A stretch of 64,000 bases of DNA from JABDQW01 sp942492025 (GCA_942492025.1 CALODJ010000008.1:496001-560000), one strand, 5' to 3'. Shown: positions 49,686 to 59,290, numbered from the stretch's first letter. The notes: generated by a model from the letters alone, not told the origin. Numbers and translations are program-made.

Positions 49686-51665
49686 TTATCTGAATTGCCA
49701 GGCTGCTGTCAGCACGAAATTCGTCTCGGGCGACGGAAAAAACGCCTCTGTCGCTTCGAAGGTATTCGGGTCGTAACTCAACTGGCCCACATTTGAATAC
49801 TTTTTATTGAGCAGATTATTGATTCTGCCGGTGAAAACAAAATTACTGACATCGTACTGAGCTTTCACATTGATCAAGCCGTATCCCGGCAAACGCGATA
49901 ACTCATTATTGAAGTCGCCGGCAAACACCCGATCGCTGATTGCAAACCATTCAGCATAAAGCTGCCATTGTTCAGTCAGCTGGTAATCGCCGCCCAGCAG
50001 TGCAGAATGTCTCGCAACCAACGGGATATCCTTGTTGACAAACGGACCGCTCAACACCTCGGCATCGGTGAAGGTGTAGCTTGCCGAGAGGCCAAACCGC
50101 TCTGTCTGCTGCCAGCGACCACTGCTGATTACGCCCTTGCGCCGTGTTTCAGCGAGATTGATATTGGCGAAGTTGACCGGGTCATAGGCTATCTCGTCGT
50201 CCAGATCCAGCTGATAGACCAGCAGCTTCGCATTGTCACCACCCGATACCCATTCAACACCGGTCTCGACCGACAATCCCTGCTGTGTTTTCAGGATCAC
50301 CGGGGTAAATGTCGGCGTGTATACAGGCTGCAGGTATTCATCGACTTTGGCAAAGCGGTAATTCTGGTCGGTACGGAACAAGATGCGCCAGTTCTGATCA
50401 GCCTTGATCGCCAGGCCGAAGGTACCCACGGTAACATCATCCTCGATGCGGATACCATCTGGAAAAATCGCGAACATGCCCGTGTCCTGCAGGTCATTCT
50501 TGACTTCGGCATAACGCACACCCAGCGTAACATCCAGCACCTCGCTTGCCGGCACTACCGCCTGCGCATAGAGCGAGTTCTGCGACTGGTCATTCATTTG
50601 CTCGCCAAAGCGCGACATCAGCTGGTAATCACTGACAAACACATCGGCCCCCAGCGTCATCATGGTATTGTTCATGGCTGGCACAAAACCGATCAGTCGC
50701 GGCGTAAACTCGACCACCCGTCTGTCCTGGGTACTGATTTCGGTTTCCGCTGCAAACACCGAACTCAGGCGAAACTCGCCATTGGTATCTTTACCGCTGA
50801 GTTCGCCTTCAACCGTCCAGTGTTCACTCGCCTGCTGCACCAGACCCATGCGAGCAATGGCGGTTTTTGCGTTGGAGAAATCATTGGCAAAATTCGGATT
50901 GACCTGTCGGCGATCTTCGATCACCTCATCGGCGAACAGGGTTCCCGGTGTATTGAGTTCGTCGTTGATATATTGCAATTCACCAAAAACAGATCCGGAA
51001 TCATGTTCGTAACCGAGCTTGCCAAAACCGTTGAGGTAGGTAGCTTCATTGTGATCACGGTAGTTGTCGCTCTCGCGTGCGTCCAGCGACACGCGATAGT
51101 TCATACCATTGGCCAGAGCCTGCGAGGTCATCGCGTGCAACCCGACGGTGTCATAACTGCCGGCGGACAGTTTCAACGAATGTCTGAGTGCACCCGGTTT
51201 TCGGGTGATGACATTGATGATGCCACCCACCGCCTGATCACCAAACAACACGCCAGCACTGCCCTGCACGATCTCGATACGCTCGACATCCTCCAGCGCG
51301 ATGCTGTTCAGATCCGGCGCTGCGATATCCGGATTATTCAAACGGCGGCCATCGACCAGCACCAGTGTGTTCGAGCCCGCGGTTTCACCAAAGCCACGCA
51401 TGTCTACAGACGCACGGCTGCCATCCCCGTACAAATCATTGAGCTGGACACCGCCCTGCCCGCGCAGCACGTCGTTGATATGCCGCGCACCACTGGCATC
51501 GATCTGTTCACGCGTGATCACGGTGATGCTGGCCGGTGTCGTCAGTACACTCTGTTCCGTGCGCGCAGCACTGACAACGACAGCAGGCACTTCTGTAACC
51601 GCGAACACTGCGTCGGGCAGTACGACTGCCAGCGCGAGGACACTGATGGAAAAGACATTGTACAA
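49686..51665 (-). CDS. btuB: TonB-dependent vitamin B12 receptor (BtuB-like), TTG start
   Basis: Outer-membrane receptor of 659 aa. A signal peptide (YNVFSISVLALAVVLPDAVFA) is followed by a TonB-box-like EVPAVVVSAAR, a plug domain (PASITVITREQIDASGARHI; DMRGFGETAGSNTLVLVDGR), and a 22-strand barrel to the terminal W-x-F-R-stop. I chose TTG at 51665 because GGAGG stands 6 nt upstream and the signal begins right after. The frame continues to ATG at 51755, but that region is leader RNA. The riboswitch at 51775-51930 identifies cobalamin as the likely ligand. The barrel is of normal length. Confidence 0.92.
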   Translation of the reverse strand: MYNVFSISVLALAVVLPDAVFAVTEVPAVVVSAARTEQSVLTTPASITVITREQIDASGARHINDVLRGQGGVQLNDLYGDGSRASVDMRGFGETAGSNTLVLVDGRRLNNPDIAAPDLNSIALEDVERIEIVQGSAGVLFGDQAVGGIINVITRKPGALRHSLKLSAGSYDTVGLHAMTSQALANGMNYRVSLDARESDNYRDHNEATYLNGFGKLGYEHDSGSVFGELQYINDELNTPGTLFADEVIEDRRQVNPNFANDFSNAKTAIARMGLVQQASEHWTVEGELSGKDTNGEFRLSSVFAAETEISTQDRRVVEFTPRLIGFVPAMNNTMMTLGADVFVSDYQLMSRFGEQMNDQSQNSLYAQAVVPASEVLDVTLGVRYAEVKNDLQDTGMFAIFPDGIRIEDDVTVGTFGLAIKADQNWRILFRTDQNYRFAKVDEYLQPVYTPTFTPVILKTQQGLSVETGVEWVSGGDNAKLLVYQLDLDDEIAYDPVNFANINLAETRRKGVISSGRWQQTERFGLSASYTFTDAEVLSGPFVNKDIPLVARHSALLGGDYQLTEQWQLYAEWFAISDRVFAGDFNNELSRLPGYGLINVKAQYDVSNFVFTGRINNLLNKKYSNVGQLSYDPNTFEATEAFFPSPETNFVLTAAWQFR

Positions 51666-51774
51666 GCGGACCTCCAACGGTCTGGAGGCAACAAGGAAAG
51701 AACGTGGCACTGAACAGGATTCAGTGATGTTCTGCACCCCAGCCGCCCACCGCAACCTGGTTTATGACTACGCG

Positions 51775-51930
51775 GGCCGGTCTCCGGACTGATGGATTTG
51801 TAGCGTACCTGCAACCTTCCCGTGATCACTCACAGTGGTGTTGTGGAGGTACTTTCCAATTACCGTTGCGGGGGCAGTTCTGGATTTGCCGGGCCGATGA
51901 TGGCCCGCGCACCAGATTCCCGATTATCTC
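51775..51930 (-). promoter_or_regulatory. Cobalamin riboswitch upstream of btuB
   Basis: On the minus strand the leader holds GGAAT-CTGGTG, a stem, GCAAATCC, the B12 box GCCCCCGCAACGGTA (51875-51861), then CACTGTGAG-TGATCACGGGAAGG and finally AGTCCGGAGACCGGCC (51790-51775). These are the conserved blocks of the cobalamin aptamer in correct order. It ends about 110 nt before the TTG start of btuB, leaving room for an expression platform. B12 would switch off btuB-tonB-pduO. Confidence 0.95.
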
Positions 51931-51936
51931 TCGTTA

Positions 51937-51986
51937 AACCCGGATATTGCACGACGGTGCGTCCGCCGTCGTGCAATATCCGGGTT
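51937..51986. repeat. Perfect 21-bp inverted repeat at the btuB promoter region
   Basis: The arms AACCCGGATATTGCACGACGG (51937-51957) and its exact complement (51966-51986) enclose an 8-nt loop. It lies directly 5' of the riboswitch leader, where the btuB promoter should be. A TATAAC, a possible -10 hexamer for btuB, overlaps its outer edge at about 51985-51990. There is no T tract, so it is not a standard terminator. It may be a small mobile hairpin or an operator. Confidence 0.85.
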
Positions 51987-52147
51987 ATAGAGCACCCGGT
52001 GTAGTACTGAAGCGCGAAGTTTACCCAGAATGCGGGTACAATACCACCGGCCCTCAGCCTGCATTCGTCGAATGAACCAATCAAAATAGTCAGTGTCTGA
52101 AAAAGCCGTCAGTCGGACCTAATAATAAGCGGAAATTAACCGGAAAG

Positions 52148-53116
52148 ATGTCTCATCAGGAATCGATTCAAAAACTCAAGCAACACGTAGAACAACACAT
52201 CATAGGCCAGGAAACCCTGGTAGACCGCATGCTGATTGCGTTGCTGGCAGACGGTCACTTACTGGTCGAGGGTGCCCCCGGGCTGGCCAAGACCAAGGCC
52301 ATCAAAGTATTGAGTGACGGCATCGAAAGCAACTTTCACCGCATCCAGTTCACCCCCGACCTGCTGCCGGCCGACCTGACCGGTACGGAAGTCTATCGCC
52401 CTCAGGATGGTACCTTTGTGTTTCAGCAAGGCCCGCTGTTTCATAACCTGATCCTGGCAGACGAAATCAACCGGGCGCCAGCAAAAGTGCAGTCCGCCTT
52501 GCTCGAAGCCATGGCGGAACGACAGATCACTGTTGGTAAAGTCACCTACAAGCTGCCGCAGCTGTTTATGGTGATGGCCACCCAGAACCCCATCGAACAG
52601 GAAGGCACCTACCCGCTCCCTGAAGCTCAGCTCGACCGCTTCCTGATGCACGTCACCATCGACTATCCTGAAGCGAATTCGGAGAAAGCCATACTCGCAC
52701 TGGCCCGTGAAGAAGCACTCACTGGTGTGTCGGAAAGCAGCCAGCCGTCACAGAAGATCTCGCAACAGCATCTATTCGCCGCAAGACAGGAGGTGCTCAA
52801 GCTGTACATGGCGGAGAACCTCGAGGAGTACCTGGTACACATGGTGCTGGCAACCCGCAATCCCGGCGCTTACGGTGACGACCTCGCGCAATGGTCTCTG
52901 TATGGCGCGAGTCCGCGCGCAACCATCGCCATCGACCGCTGTGCCCGTGCACATGCCTGGCTGGCCGGGCGAGACTATGTCGACCCGGATGACATTCAAT
53001 CCATCGCCTATGATGTGTTGCGTCATCGTATTATTCTCAGCTATGAAGCAGAGGCAGAAGGTGTGACACCCGATATGTTCATTCGAGAACTGATTTCACG
53101 CATTGCCGTTCCATAA
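52148..53116 (+). CDS. MoxR-family AAA+ ATPase
   Basis: Cytoplasmic AAA+ ATPase of 322 aa: Walker A GAPGLAKT at 42-49, Walker B LILADEINRAPA, sensor 1 MATQNP and sensor 2 in the small lid domain. MoxR proteins act as chaperones for VWA-domain proteins and metal-cofactor insertion. It is the first gene of a MoxR-DUF58-DUF4381-BatA-BatB-BatD operon, which is the standard order. The ATG at 52148 is preceded by CCGGAAAG. Confidence 0.93.
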   Translation: MSHQESIQKLKQHVEQHIIGQETLVDRMLIALLADGHLLVEGAPGLAKTKAIKVLSDGIESNFHRIQFTPDLLPADLTGTEVYRPQDGTFVFQQGPLFHNLILADEINRAPAKVQSALLEAMAERQITVGKVTYKLPQLFMVMATQNPIEQEGTYPLPEAQLDRFLMHVTIDYPEANSEKAILALAREEALTGVSESSQPSQKISQQHLFAARQEVLKLYMAENLEEYLVHMVLATRNPGAYGDDLAQWSLYGASPRATIAIDRCARAHAWLAGRDYVDPDDIQSIAYDVLRHRIILSYEAEAEGVTPDMFIRELISRIAVP

Positions 53117-53142
53117 ACTGACTGGCGAGTGGTAGTACTGCG

Positions 53143-54096
53143 ATGAACCCTGACCCAAAATCCGAAGGTATCACCTGGATCAGCCCGCAATCGCTGATCA
53201 AGCTCAGGCACGATGCCAACAAACTGCCCCTGCAGGGCAGCAGGATACACGCACGCCAGGGCGGCGCTTATATGTCCTCGTTCAAGGGACGCGGAATGGA
53301 GTTTGATGAATCCCGGCTCTATCTTGCCGGCGATGATATCCGCAACATGGACTGGCGCGTCACCGCACGCACCGGCGAAGCGCACACCAAGGTCTATCGC
53401 GAAGAACGTGAACGGCCTGTGCTGATCTGGCTGGATCTAAATGCATCGATGTTTTTCGCGACCCGGGGATGCTTTAAAGCCGTTGCTGCCAGCAAAGTCG
53501 CCGCCTTGCTCGCATGGAGTACCAATGCGCACAACGATCGCCTGGGTGCATTGATATTTTCCGGCAACGATCACATCGAACTGAAACCTCGACGCGGCAA
53601 ATCGGCCGTGCTCGACCTGATCGGTAAAACCTGTCAGCACCCCGCATGGCGTGCCAGCGTCCAGACACATGCCCGCCATACCGCTCGCGCGCTGTCGCGC
53701 CTGCGCAAGGTCACCCGCCCGGGCAGCCTGATTTTCCTGGTCAGTGATTTCAGGGAAATGGACGAACAGGCAGAAGTGCACCTGATCAATGTCGCCCGCC
53801 ACAACGATGTCGTACTGATACAGATCTATGATCCGATTGAAGCCGAGTTACCTCCCGCTGGCAGTTATAAGGTCAGTGACGGTGATAACGAACTCCAGCT
53901 CAACACGGCGGACAGGACCTTGCGTCTGCAATACCGTCAGCGCTTCGATCAACGTCAGGGCAAACTGGTCAAGCTGTGCCGGCAATACCGGATGTACCTG
54001 TTATCGGTGTCGACACAGGCTGATGTACTGACCAGTCTACAGCAGGGACTCGGTATACAGGCCAGTCAACACAGCCAGTTCAGGACGCGCCGCTGA
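53143..54096 (+). CDS. DUF58-domain protein (MoxR operon)
   Basis: Protein of 317 aa. The DUF58 motif includes GRGMEFDESRLYLAGDDIRNMDWRVTAR, followed by LIWLDLNASMFFATRG, which resembles a VWA metal site without all its residues. In these operons DUF58 proteins are thought to act with the MoxR ATPase and VWA proteins. It starts 26 nt after moxR. No membrane helix is seen, so it is probably cytoplasmic. Confidence 0.9.
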   Translation: MNPDPKSEGITWISPQSLIKLRHDANKLPLQGSRIHARQGGAYMSSFKGRGMEFDESRLYLAGDDIRNMDWRVTARTGEAHTKVYREERERPVLIWLDLNASMFFATRGCFKAVAASKVAALLAWSTNAHNDRLGALIFSGNDHIELKPRRGKSAVLDLIGKTCQHPAWRASVQTHARHTARALSRLRKVTRPGSLIFLVSDFREMDEQAEVHLINVARHNDVVLIQIYDPIEAELPPAGSYKVSDGDNELQLNTADRTLRLQYRQRFDQRQGKLVKLCRQYRMYLLSVSTQADVLTSLQQGLGIQASQHSQFRTRR

Positions 54097-54110
54097 AAGC
54101 TTGATTGATC

Positions 54111-54602
54111 ATGCCGGCTGAACCCTTACCTTTGCGTGACATACACCTGCCGGAACCGGTGAGCTGGTGGCCGCCCGCACCTGGGTGGTGGCTGCTGCTT
54201 ATATCCGCGGTTGTTATCATCATGAGTGTCTTTCTGCTTAAACGCATCCGCAGGCGGGGACGGCTCAAGCGAACCGTGCGCAACGAACTGGGCTTGCTGC
54301 GTGAGCACTACCATCAACACCACGACCGGGTGCAACTGGTGAAAGCCTTATCGACATTGATGCGCAGGGCCAGTATCAGTTTTTATCCACGCGAAGACTC
54401 GGCAAGCCTGACCGGCGAACGATGGCTGCAGCACCTGGACGAAACTGCACCACGCAAGGAATTCCAGCACGGCAGCGGTCGAATACTGGCAAGCGCACCC
54501 TACCTGCCAGCCAGCAGCGAGATCGACACCGACATCGATGACCTGCTCTCGCTGTGTGAAAACTGGCTGAAAAAACAACCGGTCAGGGCTAAAAAACCAT
54601 GA
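54111..54602 (+). CDS. DUF4381-domain membrane protein
   Basis: A 163-aa protein with one helix at about 20-45 (WWPPAPGWWLLLISAVVIIM is its start) and a basic cytoplasmic segment. The N-terminal LRDIHLPEPVSWWPPAPGWW is the DUF4381 motif. It normally stands between DUF58 and BatA genes. The ATG at 54111 is preferred over TTG at 54105. It overlaps batA by 4 nt, so the two are coupled. Confidence 0.85.
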   Translation: MPAEPLPLRDIHLPEPVSWWPPAPGWWLLLISAVVIIMSVFLLKRIRRRGRLKRTVRNELGLLREHYHQHHDRVQLVKALSTLMRRASISFYPREDSASLTGERWLQHLDETAPRKEFQHGSGRILASAPYLPASSEIDTDIDDLLSLCENWLKKQPVRAKKP

Positions 54603-55546
54603 TCACGTTTAGCTGGCCCTGGCTGTTCGCATTACTACCATTACCCTTTTTGTTGCGCTCGGTGTTACCTGAAGCTGGCAGCGGTAACGATGCCGCCTTG
54701 CGTGTGCCCTATCTGGATGATTTCGAGAGAGGCCAGTCCAGACCGGTGCAACGCACGCTGCGGCGCTGGCCGTTATTGGTGTATTTATTCCTGTGGTCAT
54801 GTCTACTGGCTGCCGCAGCAAAACCGCAGTGGATTGGCGAACCGGTGGAATTGCCCGTAAGCGGACGCGACCTGATGCTTGCGATCGATCTATCAGGCAG
54901 CATGGACCACAGTTTCACGCACAGTTTTCGCAAGGTCACCAAACTCTACGCCACCAAAGCCGTGGCTGGCGATTTTATGGACAAACGTGTGGGTGACCGC
55001 ATCGGTTTGATTCTTTTTGGCGAACAGGCCTACGTGCAGGCACCCTTGACATTCGATCGGACCACGGTAAAAACACTGTTGTTCGAAGCCGTCACGGGTC
55101 TCGCCGGCAAGTCTACCGCCATCGGTGATGCGATCGGACTGGCGGTCAAACGCCTTGACGGTGAAAACAGCCAGGACCGTGTTTTAATCCTGCTAACAGA
55201 CGGTGTCAGCAACGCCGGTGAGCTGCGTCCCGAGAAAGCCGCCGAGATCGCAGCTGCCAAAGGGCTGAAGATACACACCATCGGTATCGGTTCACGCGGC
55301 AGTCGTGAACTCAATGAGCTGACACTGAAGACCGTCGCGCAAAAAACCGGCGGACAATATTTTCGTGCACACGACGTCGCCGAACTGCAACAAATTTATG
55401 CCTTGATCGACAAGCTTGAACCTGTCGAACGTGATACACAGAGTTATCGCCCGACATGGTCGCTGTTCTACTGGCCTTTGGGTATGGCTTTGTTACTTGC
55501 CGGCCTGCTTGCGCTCGCAGCGTTGTCCAGGCGCAGATGGCGATGA
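54599..55546 (+). CDS. batA: VWA-domain membrane protein BatA
   Basis: A 315-aa protein with membrane helices at about 5-20, 58-74 and near the C-terminus, and a VWA domain between. The metal-dependent adhesion site is complete: DLSGS at 97-101, a Thr in the second loop and Asp in LLTDGVSNAG. Bat proteins are tied to aerotolerance in Bacteroides, though their molecular role is open. It overlaps the DUF4381 gene (ATGA) and the next gene. Confidence 0.9.
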   Translation: MITFSWPWLFALLPLPFLLRSVLPEAGSGNDAALRVPYLDDFERGQSRPVQRTLRRWPLLVYLFLWSCLLAAAAKPQWIGEPVELPVSGRDLMLAIDLSGSMDHSFTHSFRKVTKLYATKAVAGDFMDKRVGDRIGLILFGEQAYVQAPLTFDRTTVKTLLFEAVTGLAGKSTAIGDAIGLAVKRLDGENSQDRVLILLTDGVSNAGELRPEKAAEIAAAKGLKIHTIGIGSRGSRELNELTLKTVAQKTGGQYFRAHDVAELQQIYALIDKLEPVERDTQSYRPTWSLFYWPLGMALLLAGLLALAALSRRRWR

Positions 55547-57387
55547 TGTTGAGCTTGCCAGACCAGTTTCACTTCCTTCGTCCCGAAGCCTTGTATGCTT
55601 TTGTGCCATTGTTGCTATTCGTCGTACTTTACCTGACCAGCAAGGCAACCAGCCGGAGCTGGCAGGCGGTTTGCGATGATAAACTGCTGCCGCACGTGCT
55701 CATCGCCGGCGGAAAGAAATCCGGCGTGCTGCCCATGCTGCTGATCATCACGGCAGCCAGTATCAGCATTGTCGCGATGGCCGGACCGGTATGGAAAAAA
55801 CTGCCCCAACCGGTGTTTCGTGAAGAATCCTCATTGGTGATTGCACTCGACCTGTCACAGTCGATGCATGCAACCGACGTGAAGCCATCGCGACTGGAAA
55901 GGGCCAAATTGAAAGTACTGGATTTGATCAAGGCGAGAAAAGGCGGACAGACCGCATTGATCGTCTATGCAGCTACCGCATTCACGGTGACACCGTTAAC
56001 AGATGATGACAATACCATTGCCAACCTGATACCCGCGCTGGAACCGAAACTGATGCCGGCACAGGGCAGCAGCCCCAGCGCTGCACTCAGCCTGGCGACA
56101 GAATTACTGCAGCAGGCCGGCATCACCCGTGGTGATGTGTTGCTGGTCACAGATGGGATCCCAGACGCCGCTGATGAGGCCATCGATAAACTGACTGCCA
56201 CCGGCCACCGTTTATCCATCATCGGCGTGGGTACCACCGAAGGCAGTCCGATCCCGTTGAGCGGCGGCTTTTTGACAGACGCCTCCGGTGCCATTGTCAT
56301 TCCCAGGCTTGAACCATCACGACTACAGCAGGCTGCACGCCAGGGCGGTGGCGTGTATGTGAATATGCAGACCAATGATAGTGATATTGAACAGCTGACC
56401 GGCCTGTTCGCCAGCAAACGCGTCAGGACCGACACGGAGGGACATGATCTCACTGCCGACATCTGGCAGGAGGAAGGACCATGGTTGCTACTACTGGTAT
56501 TGCCCCTGGTCGCATTATGGCCACGCCGCGGCTGGCTGCTGTGCCTGCTCTTGTGTACGCTGCCGTTGCCTCAACCCGCATACGCGCTCGAGCTGATAGA
56601 TACTGACAACCTGTGGCTCAGACAGGATCAGCGAGCGATGCAGGCATTCCAGTCGGGCGATGCCGAAGAAGCGGCAGCGCTGTTCACTGAAAACGACTGG
56701 AAAGCTGCCGCCCACTACCGGGCAGGTAATTTTGCCCGATCCAACGAATTGCTCGATACACCCGACAGCAGCTCGGATTATTACAACAAGGGCAATATTC
56801 TGGCTAAACTGGGTAATTATCCGGATGCGATCGAGGCGTATGATCAAGCCCTGGACATTGATCCGGACAATGAGGACGCGCACTTCAATCGTGAACTGGT
56901 ACAGCAGGCCCTGCACCAGCAACAGCAACAAGAACAGGATGACTCACAGCAGTCACAGGATCAGTCCGGGCAACAACAGCAGGATCCAGCTCAGCAGAAG
57001 TCACAGCACCAGCCGCCGGACGAAGCATCCGAAGAACAACCGCAAAACAATCAGGCGGACGAAAAACAGCAGAGCGCCGAACAACAGCAGGACCAGCTGA
57101 GGGACATCAATGAAAACCAGGATGAACAGCGGCCCGACCAACAACAGGAGCAGCAACCAGAAACACCACAGGCCGAACAACGGCAGGACCACGACGAACA
57201 GCAACTGCAGGCACAACAACAGCACGAAGCGATCGAAAAAGAAGACGCACAAACCGTTGAAAGCGAACAGGCTATGGAACAATGGTTGCGCAGAATCCCG
57301 GATGATCCCGGCGGCCTGATGCGACGCAAATTTATTTATCAATACCGGCAAATGCCGAACCAGGCAGAGGCCCAGGAACCGTGGTAA
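55543..57387 (+). CDS. batB: BatB/BatC-like VWA-TPR protein with Gln-rich tail
   Basis: Fusion of a VWA membrane protein and a TPR region (614 aa). Start ATG at 55543 overlaps the BatA stop. There are helices at about 20-32 and 62-80, a VWA domain with complete DLSQS (103-107) and LVTDGIPDAA, two more helices around 340-375, and a TPR (YYNKGNILAKLGNYPDAIEAYDQAL, at about 440-465). A highly Gln/Asp/Glu-rich tail of about 120 residues ends at the last 25 (LRRIPDDPGGLMRRKF). BatC-like TPR is often a separate gene. The tail has no known function. Confidence 0.88.
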   Translation: MMLSLPDQFHFLRPEALYAFVPLLLFVVLYLTSKATSRSWQAVCDDKLLPHVLIAGGKKSGVLPMLLIITAASISIVAMAGPVWKKLPQPVFREESSLVIALDLSQSMHATDVKPSRLERAKLKVLDLIKARKGGQTALIVYAATAFTVTPLTDDDNTIANLIPALEPKLMPAQGSSPSAALSLATELLQQAGITRGDVLLVTDGIPDAADEAIDKLTATGHRLSIIGVGTTEGSPIPLSGGFLTDASGAIVIPRLEPSRLQQAARQGGGVYVNMQTNDSDIEQLTGLFASKRVRTDTEGHDLTADIWQEEGPWLLLLVLPLVALWPRRGWLLCLLLCTLPLPQPAYALELIDTDNLWLRQDQRAMQAFQSGDAEEAAALFTENDWKAAAHYRAGNFARSNELLDTPDSSSDYYNKGNILAKLGNYPDAIEAYDQALDIDPDNEDAHFNRELVQQALHQQQQQEQDDSQQSQDQSGQQQQDPAQQKSQHQPPDEASEEQPQNNQADEKQQSAEQQQDQLRDINENQDEQRPDQQQEQQPETPQAEQRQDHDEQQLQAQQQHEAIEKEDAQTVESEQAMEQWLRRIPDDPGGLMRRKFIYQYRQMPNQAEAQEPW

Positions 57388-57393
57388 GCGTTT

Positions 57394-57560
57394 TTTACCG
57401 CAGAGACCCAGTGTGCGCAGAGGTTTTTGCTTGTTTATTGCTAATATCATATCGTCAGTTTACTGTGGGAGCGGCTTCAGCCGCGATCCACGGTTCGCGG
57501 CTGAAGCCGCTCCCACAAAAAAACACAAACACTCTGCGTACGCTGTGCCTCTACGGTAAA
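57394..57560. mobile_element. Element C copy 1 (CGCAGAG ends around a GGGAGCGGCTTCAGCC hairpin)
   Basis: A 167-bp unit. The ends TTTACCGCAGAGACCCAGTG and (complement) TTTACCGTAGAGGCACAGCG are inverted. In the centre GTGGGAGCGGCTTCAGCCGC at 57465 pairs with its complement ending 57516. It lies between batB and batD and could reduce transcription or translation of batD, but no T tract follows the stem. It has no coding capacity. Confidence 0.8.
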
Positions 57561-57577
57561 TAACATCTATTTGAATT

Positions 57578-59290
57578 ATGAAATATTTACACATTTTCGT
57601 TTTGTTACTGATCAGCTCACAGACCGTGGCTGCGGCTAATATCACTGCACGTCTGAGCCATAACCCTGTATCACTGGATGAGTCCTTTCACCTGATCTAC
57701 GAGGCCGACAGCAGCGTTGACGATGATCCTGATTTCAGCGGTGTATCCAAGGACTTCGAGATACTGAGCAGCAGCCAGAGCACGAATATGCGGTCGATTA
57801 ATGGTTCATGGAGCCTGAAAAAATCCTGGGACCTGGTGCTGATCAGTAAGCAGGCTGGTGTGTTCACGATTCCTTCCGTACCCTTCGGCAAGGACTCGAG
57901 TCCGACTGTTCGGGTAACCGTAAAACCCTCGACATCGAACAACACACAGGGCATCAGCGGCCAGAATGCGTACTTTCTTGAAGTCAGCACAGACAGAGAA
58001 AGCGCCTGGGTTCAATCCGAGATTATTTACACGATTCGCTTCCTGACCAGTATACCGATCAACCGTCCCACACTGAGTGAACCGGAAACCAGCGATCCTG
58101 ATGCCATAATCGAAAAACTCGGCCAGGTCGTTAACTATCAGAAGATGATCAACGACACGCCCTACTCGGTCAGCGAGCTGCATTTTGCCGTCTATCCCCA
58201 ACATAGCGGCACGCTGACCTTCAAACCAGTCATGTTAGAAGGTCGTGTCGCCAGCGGGTCTCGATCCAGTTCGCTGTTCGATCAGTTCATGCAATCGGGT
58301 ACGCTGAAAAGACTGCGCTCGAAGAGCGTCAGCGTCACCATCAAACCCAAACCTGAGAATATCCCGCCCGGCGCGTGGCTGCCGGCCGAAAACGTATCCA
58401 TCGATGAAGAATGGTCAGATGACATTACCCAGCTTCGCACCGGGGAACCGGTCACACGCACACTGACGATCAAGGCCACAGGCCTGACCGGCGAACAGCT
58501 GAACGATCCCGGGTTTGTGCAGGTAACCGGTGTCAAGCAATACCCGGACAAGGCCGTGATTGAAAACCAGCGAAAACGCGATGGCATCACGGGCAGCCGG
58601 CAGATCAAGATTGCCATGATACCGACGCAGGCTGGCCGCTACATTATTCCGGAAATCAGCATACCCTGGTGGAACACGCGTACCGGCAGACAGGCGTACG
58701 CCCGCTTGCCAGCGACGGTGATCGAGGCTAGCGGCGTTGCTGCCTCAGCTCCGCTGCAGCCATCAGTTGAAGTGGCACCACCGGATCGTCAAACGGCAGA
58801 TCGGCCCGCAGAGCACGCAGCAACGACGCCAGGCACAGAGGATCGGGCTGTCATCAAACCGGCTTACTGGCCATGGATCAGCCTTGCCCTCGCCATCGGC
58901 TGGATAACCACCACCATTCTGCAGTTACGTAGCAGGCGTTCGCGCTCGGCGGCGGCTAAATCAGTGCCACCACCCCCCATACTGCCACTGCAAAGAGCCG
59001 TGGAGAAAGCCTGCAACAGCGGTGATGCCGTCAGAACCAAGGATGCGCTGCTCGAGTGGGCTGCCGCACGCTGGCCCGATTGCACCATCACCAGCCTGGC
59101 AGATATCGCCGACCTCAGCCCAGTAGATTTACGCCATCAGATTATGACGCTGAATACGACACTGTACAGCCCACAAGCCGGGGCCTGGGAGCCGAAAGCC
59201 CTGCGTTCCGCATTCCATGCCTTTTTATCACAGAAACAGAAAACACAAAAAACACCAGATTCGATACTCGAGCCCCTTTATAAGTCCTGA
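57578..59290 (+). CDS. batD: BatD-family protein (oxygen-tolerance operon)
   Basis: A 570-aa exported protein with signal peptide KYLHIFVLLLISSQTVAAA, a large periplasmic beta-rich region starting ITARLSHNPVSLDESFHL and containing DFEILSSSQSTN, a single membrane helix at about 435-455, and a cytoplasmic tail. It is the usual last gene of this operon. It starts 17 nt after Element C copy 1. Confidence 0.88.
   Translation: MKYLHIFVLLLISSQTVAAANITARLSHNPVSLDESFHLIYEADSSVDDDPDFSGVSKDFEILSSSQSTNMRSINGSWSLKKSWDLVLISKQAGVFTIPSVPFGKDSSPTVRVTVKPSTSNNTQGISGQNAYFLEVSTDRESAWVQSEIIYTIRFLTSIPINRPTLSEPETSDPDAIIEKLGQVVNYQKMINDTPYSVSELHFAVYPQHSGTLTFKPVMLEGRVASGSRSSSLFDQFMQSGTLKRLRSKSVSVTIKPKPENIPPGAWLPAENVSIDEEWSDDITQLRTGEPVTRTLTIKATGLTGEQLNDPGFVQVTGVKQYPDKAVIENQRKRDGITGSRQIKIAMIPTQAGRYIIPEISIPWWNTRTGRQAYARLPATVIEASGVAASAPLQPSVEVAPPDRQTADRPAEHAATTPGTEDRAVIKPAYWPWISLALAIGWITTTILQLRSRRSRSAAAKSVPPPPILPLQRAVEKACNSGDAVRTKDALLEWAAARWPDCTITSLADIADLSPVDLRHQIMTLNTTLYSPQAGAWEPKALRSAFHAFLSQKQKTQKTPDSILEPLYKS

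Noticed and set aside
49968..51713. 581-codon open frame on the plus strand opposite btuB
   Set aside because: Antisense shadow of a receptor with well-marked domains; its own translation shows His/Arg-rich antisense composition.
51937..51986. 21-bp palindrome as a rho-independent terminator
   Set aside because: Perfect stem but no run of T on either side, and it lies upstream of two divergent genes.
57001..57450. Antisense open frame rich in Leu and Cys opposite the BatB tail
   Set aside because: Produced by the CAG/CAA-rich sense strand; mirror-image low complexity.
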